This document shows positions 55,315 through 62,888 of a DNA stretch of 64,000 nucleotides, one piece after another. The translations under genes were made by a program, and so were the position numbers. The notes beneath the pieces were generated by a model. It was given only the letters and a program-made list of their open reading frames with translations, searched no databases and was not told the DNA's origin. Source of the stretch: Rhodanobacter sp. PCA2 (GTDB lineage: Bacteria > Pseudomonadota > Gammaproteobacteria > Xanthomonadales > Rhodanobacteraceae); NCBI RefSeq assembly GCF_013620825.1, contig NZ_NJIC01000001.1, positions 1 to 64,000 of the forward strand. Direction: 5' to 3'. Every line of letters starts with the position of its first letter. Positions within the stretch are counted from its first letter, which is position 1.

Positions 55315-56130
55315 ATGAACACCGCCGCCATCCCCGCGCCCCGACGCGACCGCCTGCAACCGTTGCGCTACCTCTGGCGCGTGCCGCTGCTGCTGCTGCA
55401 CATCGTGCTGGCGATCATGCTGGCGGCGTTCCTGATGAGCTGGAACCGCAACCGCGTGATGCAGGATGGCCGCGAGCCGTTCGCGCACCGCATGATCCGC
55501 TGGTGGGCCACCGCGCTGATGCGCATCTTCGGGCTGCGCGCGGTGCGCGTGGGCCAGCCGCTGGCCGACCCGGTGCTGTTCGTGGCGAACCACACCTCGT
55601 GGATCGACATCGTGCTGCTGCACTCGCAGCGCGCGGCCTGCTTCGTGGCCAAGGCGGAGATCGCCCACTGGCCGCTGGTGGGCTGGCTGGCGGCCAGCGG
55701 CGGCACCATCTTCCATCGCCGCGGCAGCAACCATTCGCTGGCGGCGGTGATGCAGGTGATGGTGGAACGCCTGCGCGCGGGCCGTTCGGTGGCGGTGTTC
55801 CCCGAGGGCGGCACCGGCCACCATGGCGTGCTCAAAGTGTTCCACGCGCGCATCTTCCAGGCCGCGCTGGACGCCGACGTTCCCGTGCAGCCGGTGGCGC
55901 TGCGCTTCGCGCGCGACGGCCGGCGCCAGGTCGATGCCGGCTTCCGCGAGAACGAAAGCTTCATGGGCAACTTCCTGCGCCTGCTGGGCGGCCCGCCGAT
56001 GGATGCCGAGGTGCATTTCCTGCAGCCGGTGCCGGCCAGCCCGGATGCGCGCCGACGCATGGCCGAGCTGTCGCGCGAACGCATCGCCGCGGCGCTGGAG
56101 AATGCCCCGCAGGAGCCGCGCACCGCATGA
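55315..56130 (+). CDS. Lysophospholipid acyltransferase-family protein (PlsC type)
   Basis: 271 residues. An N-terminal membrane helix (LLLLHIVLAIMLAAFLMSW) is followed by the acyltransferase motifs NHTSWIDIVLL (HxxxxD) and FPEGGTGHHG, with VPVQPVALRF as block IV. It would transfer an acyl chain to a lysophospholipid or related acceptor at the inner membrane. It overlaps the next gene by four bases. Confidence 0.92.
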   Translation: MNTAAIPAPRRDRLQPLRYLWRVPLLLLHIVLAIMLAAFLMSWNRNRVMQDGREPFAHRMIRWWATALMRIFGLRAVRVGQPLADPVLFVANHTSWIDIVLLHSQRAACFVAKAEIAHWPLVGWLAASGGTIFHRRGSNHSLAAVMQVMVERLRAGRSVAVFPEGGTGHHGVLKVFHARIFQAALDADVPVQPVALRFARDGRRQVDAGFRENESFMGNFLRLLGGPPMDAEVHFLQPVPASPDARRRMAELSRERIAAALENAPQEPRTA

Positions 56131-57140
56131 GCCTGCCGAGCGGGAAGGACTTCCGACCGTCCTGGCCGCTCACCAGCGGGCACGTCCAGACCATGCTCTC
56201 CTCCAGCGGCGTGCGCCGCATGCTGCTGCCGCGCGCCGCGCGCGCGGTGCAGGAAGGCGCCGAGCCGGTGATGGTGGACGGCGGCGGCGGCGTGCGCCTC
56301 ACCGGGGCGTACACCGCGCAGCAGCTGCGCCCGCAACCGCGCGGCCTCGCCGTGCTGTTCCACGGCTGGGAAGGCAGCGTGGATTCCACCTACGTGCTGC
56401 AGACCGGCAGCCGCCTGCTCGCCGACGGCTGGGACATCTTCCGCCTCAACTTCCGCGACCACGGCGACAGCCATGGCCTGAACGAGGCGCTGTTCCACTC
56501 CTGCCGGCTGGACGAGGTGGTGCACGCGCTGGGCGAGATCGCCGCGCGCTGGCCGGCACGGCCGCTGGCGCTGGCGGGCTTCTCGCTGGGCGGCAACTTC
56601 GCGCTGCGCGCGGCCCTGCATACCTCGCTCGTGGGCATTCCGCTGAGCTACGCGCTGGCGGTGTGCCCGATCATCGATCCCACCGAGGGCCTGTTCTCGC
56701 TGGAGGAATCGGCGCCGTGGTTCTACCGCGCCTACTTCATGCGCAAGTGGCGGCACTCGCTGCTGACGAAGCAGAAGGCGTTTCCGGAGCACCAGTACTT
56801 CGAGATGTCCGAACTGCGCCAGGACCTGCGCGGGCTCACCGAGTCGCTGGTGCGCCGGCATACCGATTTCGGCTCGCTGCAGCAGTACCTCGACGGCTAT
56901 TCGGTGGCCGGCGAGGCGCTGGCGGCGATGCAGATTCCCGCCACCATCCTCACCGCGCGCGACGACCCGGTGATCCCGGTGGCCGCGTTCGAGCAGTTGC
57001 GGCTGCCGGCGAACGTGGAACTGGACATCGCCGACCACGGCGGCCACTGCGGCTTCATCCGCGGCCGCGACATGACCAGCTTCACCGACGACTACATCGC
57101 AGCGCGCTTCAACGCGGTGGCCGACGCGGCGGGCCGCTGA
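56127..57140 (+). CDS. YheT-type alpha/beta-fold hydrolase
   Basis: 337 residues from ATG at the ATGA overlap. The YheT/AB-hydrolase signatures are AVLFHGWEGSVDSTYVLQTG, FRLNFRDHGDSHGLN, LAGFSLGGNFALRAAL (Ser nucleophile), TARDDPVIPVAAF (Asp) and DHGGHCGFIRG (His). Such enzymes are probable esterases; substrate unknown. The coupling with a PlsC-type acyltransferase hints at lipid turnover. Confidence 0.9.
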   Translation: MSLPSGKDFRPSWPLTSGHVQTMLSSSGVRRMLLPRAARAVQEGAEPVMVDGGGGVRLTGAYTAQQLRPQPRGLAVLFHGWEGSVDSTYVLQTGSRLLADGWDIFRLNFRDHGDSHGLNEALFHSCRLDEVVHALGEIAARWPARPLALAGFSLGGNFALRAALHTSLVGIPLSYALAVCPIIDPTEGLFSLEESAPWFYRAYFMRKWRHSLLTKQKAFPEHQYFEMSELRQDLRGLTESLVRRHTDFGSLQQYLDGYSVAGEALAAMQIPATILTARDDPVIPVAAFEQLRLPANVELDIADHGGHCGFIRGRDMTSFTDDYIAARFNAVADAAGR

Positions 57141-57158
57141 GGCACCCGCGCGCGCCGT

Positions 57159-57389
57159 TCAAGGTTTCCGCAAGGGATCGAGCAGGCGCTTCAGGCCGTT
57201 GTGGTCGATCTCCAGCATCAATGCCAGCAGCCGGCCGAGTTCGCCGCGCGGGAAGCCCTCGCGCGCGAACCACGCGAGGTAGGCGCCGGGCAGGTCGGCG
57301 ATCGGATGGCCCTTGTACTTGCCGTACGGCATGCGCACGACCAGCAGTCGCTTGAGATCGTCGGGCTGGGGCGGATCGGGTGCGTCCAT
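57159..57389 (-). CDS. DUF3820-family small protein
   Basis: 76 residues from MDAPDPPQPDD; an ATG at 57422 would add 11. The core RMPYGKYKGHPIADLPGAYLAWFAREGFPRGELG is diagnostic of DUF3820, with HNGLKRLL near the end. Members are linked to quorum-sensing-regulated virulence factors by name only. It is convergent with YheT and divergent from the PQQ-type enzyme. Confidence 0.8.
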   Translation of the reverse strand: MDAPDPPQPDDLKRLLVVRMPYGKYKGHPIADLPGAYLAWFAREGFPRGELGRLLALMLEIDHNGLKRLLDPLRKP

Positions 57390-57469
57390 CGTGACGACGG
57401 TAGCAGAGGCGGCATGCGTCACGGCATGGGTATAGGCTTGGCGTTCCCGCCGATTCCGGAGTCCGCGCC

Positions 57470-58573
57470 ATGCGCCTGCCTTCGTTCCTGTCGCTGCTGG
57501 TCCCGCTGTTGCTGCTGCTCGCCGTACCCGCCTGCGCGTCGGCGCCGCTGGACAAGCTCACGCTGCCGGCGGGCTTCCACATCGCGGTGTACTCCGACCA
57601 GGTGCCGAATGCGCGCGAGATCGCGCTGGGCGCGAAAGGCACGGTGTTCGTGGGCTCGGAGGACGCGGGCAAGGTCTACGCGCTCACCGACAGCCGGCAC
57701 GCCGGCCGCGCCGACAAGGTGCGCGTGCTCGCCAGCGGGCTGAAGATGCCGGTGGGCGTGGCGTTCCACCACGGCGACCTCTACGTCTCCGCGGTGAGCC
57801 GCATCTACGTGCTGCGCGACATCGAGAACCACCTCGACGATCCGCCCAAGCCCGAACTCGTCACCGACAAGCTGCCCAGCGACACCCACCACGGCTGGCG
57901 GTTCATCGCGTTCGGACCCGACGGCAAGCTCTACGTGCCGATCGGCGCGCCCTGCAACGTCTGCGACAAGGGCAAGGCCTACGCCAAGCTCACCCGCATG
58001 AACGCCGACGGCAGCGGCGCGGAGGACGTGGCCTACGGCATCCGCAACACCGTGGGCTTCGACTGGCGCCCCGGTTCGCAGCAGCTGTGGTTCACCGACA
58101 ACGGTCGCGACATGCTGGGCGACGACATCCCCAGCGACGAACTGAACCGCGTCAGCCACGTCGGCGAGCACTTCGGCTTCCCGTACTGCCACCAGGGCGA
58201 CATCCTCGATCCCGAATTCGGCAAGGGCCACAGCTGCAAGGACTACACGCCGCCGGTGCTGAAGCTGGGCGCGCACGTGGCCTCGCTGGGCATGCGCTTC
58301 TACGAGGGCGGCATGTTCCCGGCCGGCTACAAGGGCGCGATCCTGGTCGCCGAACACGGCTCGTGGAACCGCACGAAGAAATCCGGCTACCGCGTGATGG
58401 CGGTGCGCCTGGACGGCGACAAGGTGGCGAGCTACCAGCCGCTGATCACCGGCTTCCAGGAAGACGAGCAAGCCTGGGGCCGCCCGGTCGACGTGCAGCC
58501 GCTGCCCGACGGCAGCGTGCTGGTGAGCGACGACCTGGCCGGCGCGGTGTACCGGGTCACATACGCGCCGTAA
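57470..58573 (+). CDS. PQQ-dependent sugar dehydrogenase-like protein (sorbosone dehydrogenase type)
   Basis: 367 residues with a signal peptide (LLLLLAVPACASAP). The six-bladed propeller of the soluble glucose/sorbosone dehydrogenase family is marked by NAREIALGAKGTVFVGS, THHGWRFIAFGPDGKLYV, GIRNTVGFDWRPGSQQLWFTDNGRD and GDDIPSDELNRV. It should be periplasmic and oxidise a sugar or aldose with PQQ; no PQQ synthesis genes are in the window. A YbhB-like gene follows after 50 bases. Confidence 0.88.
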   Translation: MRLPSFLSLLVPLLLLLAVPACASAPLDKLTLPAGFHIAVYSDQVPNAREIALGAKGTVFVGSEDAGKVYALTDSRHAGRADKVRVLASGLKMPVGVAFHHGDLYVSAVSRIYVLRDIENHLDDPPKPELVTDKLPSDTHHGWRFIAFGPDGKLYVPIGAPCNVCDKGKAYAKLTRMNADGSGAEDVAYGIRNTVGFDWRPGSQQLWFTDNGRDMLGDDIPSDELNRVSHVGEHFGFPYCHQGDILDPEFGKGHSCKDYTPPVLKLGAHVASLGMRFYEGGMFPAGYKGAILVAEHGSWNRTKKSGYRVMAVRLDGDKVASYQPLITGFQEDEQAWGRPVDVQPLPDGSVLVSDDLAGAVYRVTYAP

Positions 58574-58623
58574 GGTGCATGCGCCATGCTTCCGCATCGA
58601 ACAGACTGACCACCGGGACCGCC

Positions 58624-59247
58624 ATGCAACTGCGCAGCGACAACTTCGCCGACCACCAGCCCATCCCCGCCGCCAACGCCTTCGGCAAGCCCGGCGCGCC
58701 GGTGGCGCTGTCCGACAACCGCAGCCCGCACCTCGCGTGGAGCGGCGCGCCGGAAGGCACGCGCTCCTTCGTGCTCACCTGCATCGACGTCGACGTGCCC
58801 AGTCGCGGCGACGACGTGAACAAGGAAGGCCGCCGCGTGCCCGCCGACCTGCCGCGCGTGGAATTCGCGCACTGGTTGATGGCCAACATTCCGGAGGAGT
58901 GCGGCGAGCTGGCCGAGGGAGCCTGCGGCGACGGCATCGTGCCGCGCGGCAAGCGCGATCCGCTGGGGCCGCCGGGCAGCGTGCAGGGCATGAACGACTA
59001 CACCGGCTGGTTCGCCGGCGACGCGGAGATGGGCGGCGACTACCTGGGCTACGACGGCCCGTGCCCGCCGTGGAACGACAGCATCGTGCACCGCTACCAC
59101 TTCCGCGTTTACGCGCTCGACGTGGCGAAGCTGGACCTGCGCAACGGCTTCACGCTGGCCGGGCTGCGCACGGCGATGCGCGGCCACGTGCTGGCGGAGG
59201 CAGGCATCGTCGGCACGTATGCCATCCAGCCCGCAGGCGCCGCGTGA
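58624..59247 (+). CDS. YbhB/YbcL-family Raf-kinase-inhibitor-like protein
   Basis: 207 residues from MQLRSDNFADHQ. PEBP-family signatures are NRSPHLAWSGAPEGTRSFVLTCIDVD, EFAHWLMANIP and YLGYDGPCPPWNDSIVHRYHFRVYALD. These proteins bind phospholipids or anions; function in bacteria is not settled. It follows the PQQ-type enzyme and is probably cotranscribed. Confidence 0.9.
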   Translation: MQLRSDNFADHQPIPAANAFGKPGAPVALSDNRSPHLAWSGAPEGTRSFVLTCIDVDVPSRGDDVNKEGRRVPADLPRVEFAHWLMANIPEECGELAEGACGDGIVPRGKRDPLGPPGSVQGMNDYTGWFAGDAEMGGDYLGYDGPCPPWNDSIVHRYHFRVYALDVAKLDLRNGFTLAGLRTAMRGHVLAEAGIVGTYAIQPAGAA

Positions 59248-59367
59248 CGACAAATGTCTAGGGAATGTGCAACGCGTATCTTCACACCGGGATGGCAGGC
59301 AGTGTGGGTGAATGAGGCCACGCGACAGCACGCGCTGTCGTCGGCATCCATTCAAGAGGACTCGGCC

Positions 59368-59523
59368 ATGCTTCACTACGCAATCGTGTTTCTGATCGTC
59401 GCCATCATTGCCGCCGTGCTCGGTTTCGGCGGCATCGCGGGTACGGCGGCCGGGATCGCCAAGATCCTGTTCGTGGTGTTCCTGATCCTTGCCATCATCT
59501 CGTTCCTGCGCCGCGCGAAGTGA
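59368..59523 (+). CDS. DUF1328-family small membrane protein
   Basis: 51 residues, [22 protein letters not shown]... ending ISFLRRAK, two helices, with AGAGGA upstream. This is the YtjA/DUF1328 family, often induced by envelope or osmotic stress. It opens a run of four further membrane or membrane-associated genes. Confidence 0.88.
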   Translation: MLHYAIVFLIVAIIAAVLGFGGIAGTAAGIAKILFVVFLILAIISFLRRAK

Positions 59524-59581
59524 ATCGTGGCGCGATGCCGGGCAAACCGGCATTCTTCCGCATGAACATCCAGGAGGCAGC

Positions 59582-59944
59582 ATGAACAACCAACCAGCAA
59601 CGTCCGAGAAGGATGCGCACAACCGCATCGACGAAGGCGCCGAGCGCGTCAAGCAGGCCACCTCTAGCGCCGTCGCCAGCACCAAGGACGCGGTGGGGCG
59701 CGCCGCCGACCACGTCGAGGGCAGCCTGCACCGCGCCACCGACAAGGTGGCCGAGGGCGCGAACCGCGCCAGCGAGAAGCTCGCCGACGCCAGCGAGCGC
59801 GGCCGCGCCGCCTACGACGCCACCATGGACCGTGCCGACGAATGGATGGAACAGGTGCGCGACTACGTGCGCGAGAAGCCGGTGCAGTCGGTGGCGATCG
59901 CGCTGGGCGCCGGCTGGCTGCTCGGCCGCCTGCTGCGCCGCTGA
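59582..59944 (+). CDS. DUF883/YqjD-like protein with LEA-type helix
   Basis: 120 residues. A long charged, Ala-rich amphipathic helix (repeated DAxxRAADHVEG-type segments) is followed by VREKPVQSVAIALGAGWLLGRLLRR, the ElaB/YqjD/DUF883 C-terminal membrane tail. E. coli YqjD binds ribosomes at the membrane in stationary phase (known). It precedes a YqjE-like gene, as in the E. coli yqjDEK order. Confidence 0.85.
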   Translation: MNNQPATSEKDAHNRIDEGAERVKQATSSAVASTKDAVGRAADHVEGSLHRATDKVAEGANRASEKLADASERGRAAYDATMDRADEWMEQVRDYVREKPVQSVAIALGAGWLLGRLLRR

Positions 59945-59950
59945 CCGGGC

Positions 59951-60424
59951 ATGCAGGAGGAACCCGCGCAGGGGCAGGATCGCGGGACGGCGCCGGAAGG
60001 ATCTCCGGCGCCGTCCTCGTCTCTGCTGCAGGAGCTGGGCCAGCTGGGCAGCGCGGTGCGGCGGCTGTTCGGCGCGCAGCTGCAGCTGCTGGCCGCCGAG
60101 CTGGGGCTGGCGCGCGCGGCGGTGTCGTGGCTGCTGCTCGCCGCGCTGGTCGCCACCGTGGCCGGCGTGGCGCTGGGCCTGACCTTGCTGGGCCTGGTCG
60201 GCGTGCTGCTGGCGGGCTGGTTCCACTCCTGGCCGTGGGCGCTGGCGGTGCTGGCGGTGCTGCAGATCCTGCTGCTGTGGGGCGCGATCGCGCTGTTCCG
60301 GCGCTGCATGCACTGGATCAGCCTGCCCGCCACGCGCCAGGAGCTGGGCGCGGTATTCAGCGAGACCGTGCATCGCGCGGAGCGCACGGCGGACCACAAG
60401 ATCGCGGAAGAGGGCAAGTCATGA
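59951..60424 (+). CDS. Phage-holin-family/YqjE-like membrane protein
   Basis: 157 residues with a cytoplasmic N-terminus (LLQELGQLGSAVRRLFGAQLQLLAAELGLA) and two helices (WLLLAALVATVAGVALGLTLL; WALAVLAVLQILLLWGAIALF). This is the holin_3_6/YqjE superfamily; the name does not imply phage origin. It overlaps the next gene by four bases. Confidence 0.85.
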   Translation: MQEEPAQGQDRGTAPEGSPAPSSSLLQELGQLGSAVRRLFGAQLQLLAAELGLARAAVSWLLLAALVATVAGVALGLTLLGLVGVLLAGWFHSWPWALAVLAVLQILLLWGAIALFRRCMHWISLPATRQELGAVFSETVHRAERTADHKIAEEGKS

Positions 60425-60732
60425 GCCTGTTCGCAAAAATCGGGAAGGTCCGCGCCGCGCAGGCGCGCGTGGCCATCCATCGGGCGGAACTCGCCGCGCC
60501 GGCCGCCAGCCTGCTGGCGCGGGGCCACCGCCATCCGCTCACGGTGCTGGGCATCGCGGGCGGCGCCGGCTTCGTGCTCGGCGGTTTCGACATGCAACCG
60601 CTGCGCGTGCCCGGCGTGGGACCGCTGCTGCGCGGCGGCCTCGCCGAGGCCGTGGCGCAGGGACTGCGCCTGGTGACCGAACTGGGTGTCGGCGCCGTGG
60701 CCGGCGCCGCTGCGGACGACGCCTCCGCATGA
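60421..60732 (+). CDS. Small YqjK-like hypothetical protein
   Basis: 103 residues. A basic N-terminal helix (FAKIGKVRAAQARVAIHRAEL) precedes a Gly-rich membrane-like stretch (HPLTVLGIAGGAGFVLGGFD) and a second helix. Position after a YqjE-like gene suggests the YqjK place of the E. coli cluster, but sequence evidence is weak. It overlaps the AI-2E gene by four bases. Confidence 0.65.
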   Translation: MSLFAKIGKVRAAQARVAIHRAELAAPAASLLARGHRHPLTVLGIAGGAGFVLGGFDMQPLRVPGVGPLLRGGLAEAVAQGLRLVTELGVGAVAGAAADDASA

Positions 60733-61886
60733 ACGAGCCCGCCCCGCTGGCCGGTGGGGTCGAGGCGGCGGCCCAGGCGGCCGCGTTGCCGGTGCAGGTG
60801 GTGTCGTCGCCGCACGGCCTGTTCGCCCGCCGCAGTGCGCGGGGGATACGTCGCCACCTGCGCGGCATCCGCGTGCTGCTCAACGCGCTGCTGCTGCTGG
60901 CGCTGCTGTACACGGTGACGCTGTGCAAGGCGCTGCTGATTCCGCTGGTGCTGGCCGCGTTCCTCGGCCTGGCGCTGAACCCCGTGGTGGCCGGCGGCGC
61001 GCGCTTCCACGTGCCGCGCTGGCTGGCGGCCAGCGTGCTGATGCTGGGCCTGATCGGCGGCATCGGCACCGGCATCGGCATGCTCACGCCGCCGGCGCTC
61101 GAATGGTTCCATGAAGCGCCCGCCACCATCCGCAGCTTCGTGCCGAAGCTGGAGCACATCACGCAGCCGCTGGAAGCCGCCAACCGCGCCACCCAGACCC
61201 TGGTCAGCGGCCATCCGGTGCGCGTGCAGGCGGCGCCGCCGCCGCCCGTGTCGGTGAGCGCATGGGACGTGGTGTCCACGGCGCCCAAGGTGCTGGCGGC
61301 GGTACTCACCGTGGTGCTGCTGGTGTTCTTCTTCCTGGTCTACGGCGACCTGCTGCTGCGCCGCGTGGTGGAGATCGCGCCCAGCTTCGGCCACAAGCGC
61401 CAGACAGTGGCGGTGGTGCGCGGCATCCAGGAGGAGGTGTCGCGCTACATCCTCACCACGGTGCTGATCAACTTCACGCTGGGCGCGCTCACCGCCGGCC
61501 TGACCTGGCTGCTGCACATGCCCGATCCGCTGCTGTGGGGCGCGGTGGCGATGCTCGCGAACTTCATTCCCTACGTGGGCGCCATCGTCACCACCACCGT
61601 GCTGCTGCTGGTGGGCCTGGCGCATTTCGACGACCCCACTCACGCCCTGCTGCCCGCGCTGTGCTTCGCCGGGCTCACCGCGTTCGAGGGCAACGTGGTG
61701 TCGCCGCTGATCCTGGGCCGGCGCATGCGCCTGTCGCCCATCGCGATCCTGGTCTGGCTGCTGATCTGGGGCTGGCTGTGGGGTATCCCCGGCGCGCTGC
61801 TCGCGGTGCCCATGCTCACCAGCGTCAAGCTGATCACCGAGAACGTGCGCGGCTGGGAGTGGTTCGCGCACATGGTGGAGCGCTAG
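60729..61886 (+). CDS. AI-2E/PerM-family transporter
   Basis: 385 residues from ATG at the ATGA overlap. About eight helices and family signatures PLVLAAFLGLALNPVV, LLVFFFLVYGDLLLRR, MLANFIPYVGAIV and GNVVSPLILGRRMRLSPIAILVWLLIWGWLWGIPG (quoted in pieces here) identify the family. Some members export AI-2 or act as Na+/H+ antiporters; substrate is not decidable. It ends the small membrane-protein cluster. Confidence 0.9.
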   Translation: MNEPAPLAGGVEAAAQAAALPVQVVSSPHGLFARRSARGIRRHLRGIRVLLNALLLLALLYTVTLCKALLIPLVLAAFLGLALNPVVAGGARFHVPRWLAASVLMLGLIGGIGTGIGMLTPPALEWFHEAPATIRSFVPKLEHITQPLEAANRATQTLVSGHPVRVQAAPPPPVSVSAWDVVSTAPKVLAAVLTVVLLVFFFLVYGDLLLRRVVEIAPSFGHKRQTVAVVRGIQEEVSRYILTTVLINFTLGALTAGLTWLLHMPDPLLWGAVAMLANFIPYVGAIVTTTVLLLVGLAHFDDPTHALLPALCFAGLTAFEGNVVSPLILGRRMRLSPIAILVWLLIWGWLWGIPGALLAVPMLTSVKLITENVRGWEWFAHMVER

Positions 61887-61913
61887 GGAAGGTCTGATTG
61901 ATCGACTGCCTGC

Positions 61914-62086
61914 TCGTCATTCCTGCGAACGCAGGAGGCGCTTCACAACAGCGAAGCTGGTCATCCAGTGCCTTTGTGTTCTGTGGCTCACAGGCGCTGG
62001 ATGACTCGCTGCGCTCGCCCCTTCGGGGCCGCCCTGCGGGCGTTCTGCGCGCTTTGCGCTTGTCCGGCGTTCGCCGGGATGACGGG
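61914..62086. repeat. Dispersed REP-like repeat (longer copy)
   Basis: Bounded by CGTCATTCC and GGGATGACG. Inside lie hairpins TCCTGCG-AA-CGCAGGA (61921-61936), GCCCC-TTC-GGGGC, GCCC-TGC-GGGC and CCGGCG-TT-CGCCGG (62064-62077), plus ATCCAGTG and CTGGATGA as in the copy at 11503-11584. It fills most of the 261-base gap after the AI-2E gene; I see no gene here. Confidence 0.8.
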
Positions 62087-62147
62087 CAAAGCCAGCCGGC
62101 GTTGCCCCGGGCCGAGTCGTCGGCGTGGAAGTCCGGATTGGCGTGCG

Positions 62148-62888
62148 TCACCACGCGATGCGTTGCCCGTCGCGCAGCAGCGCGCCGTTGACGCCGGGCT
62201 CGGGCAGGCAGGCGGCGGCGACGACGCTGGCGGCGCCGCGTTCCACCGGGCCGCCGCCGGGGCCGCCCAGTCCGGTGGCGAGCCAGCCGGGGCAGACCGC
62301 ATTGACCAGGATGCCGCTGCCGGCCACTTCGACGGCGAGCGCGCGGGTGTAGGCGTTGAGCGCGGCCTTGGACACGCGATAGGCGGGGTAGCCGATGCCG
62401 TCGGTCGTCGCGCTGGTCGCGCAGCCGCTGGTGACGTTGACGATGCGGCCGTAGCGGTGCCGGCGCATCAGCGGCAGCAGCGCGCGGCACAGTTGCCATG
62501 CGCCGAGCAGGTTGGTCTCCAGCGCCGCGCGCACGCTCTCGGGCGTGGCGGTCTCGGCGCGCGCCTCGCGGTCGGCATGGCCGCCGGCGTTGTTCACCAG
62601 CACGTCGAGGCGGCCGTGTTCGCGCTCGATCCACGCGGCGAGTTCGGCGATCTGCCGCGCATCGGTGACGTCGAGCGGCACGGCGACCGCTTCGCCTCCG
62701 ATCTGCTTCGCCGCATGCCGACCCCTGGCGAGGTCGCGCGCGCCCAGCAGCACGCTGTAGCCGCGCGCGGCGAGCTGGCGCGCCACTTCGAAACCCAGGC
62801 CGCGGTTCGCGCCGGTGACCAGGGCCACGCGATGCAGCGGCGGCAGCGCCGCCGCATCCGTGACCGCCCGCTTGCGCGCCGTGTTCAT
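62148..62888 (-). CDS. SDR-family oxidoreductase
   Basis: 246 residues. The Rossmann motif VTGANRGLGFEVARQL, NNAGG, the catalytic Ser in VNVTSGCA, the YxxxK motif YRVSK and a VCPGW segment mark a short-chain dehydrogenase. Its ATG overlaps the stop of the upstream efflux outer-membrane gene. Substrate is unknown; coupling to an efflux system is unusual. Confidence 0.9.
   Translation of the reverse strand: MNTARKRAVTDAAALPPLHRVALVTGANRGLGFEVARQLAARGYSVLLGARDLARGRHAAKQIGGEAVAVPLDVTDARQIAELAAWIEREHGRLDVLVNNAGGHADREARAETATPESVRAALETNLLGAWQLCRALLPLMRRHRYGRIVNVTSGCATSATTDGIGYPAYRVSKAALNAYTRALAVEVAGSGILVNAVCPGWLATGLGGPGGGPVERGAASVVAAACLPEPGVNGALLRDGQRIAW

Noticed and set aside
59951-60424. Phage holin-family name suggesting a prophage
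   Set aside because: The surrounding genes are chromosomal envelope genes of the YqjDEK type and no other phage gene is present.
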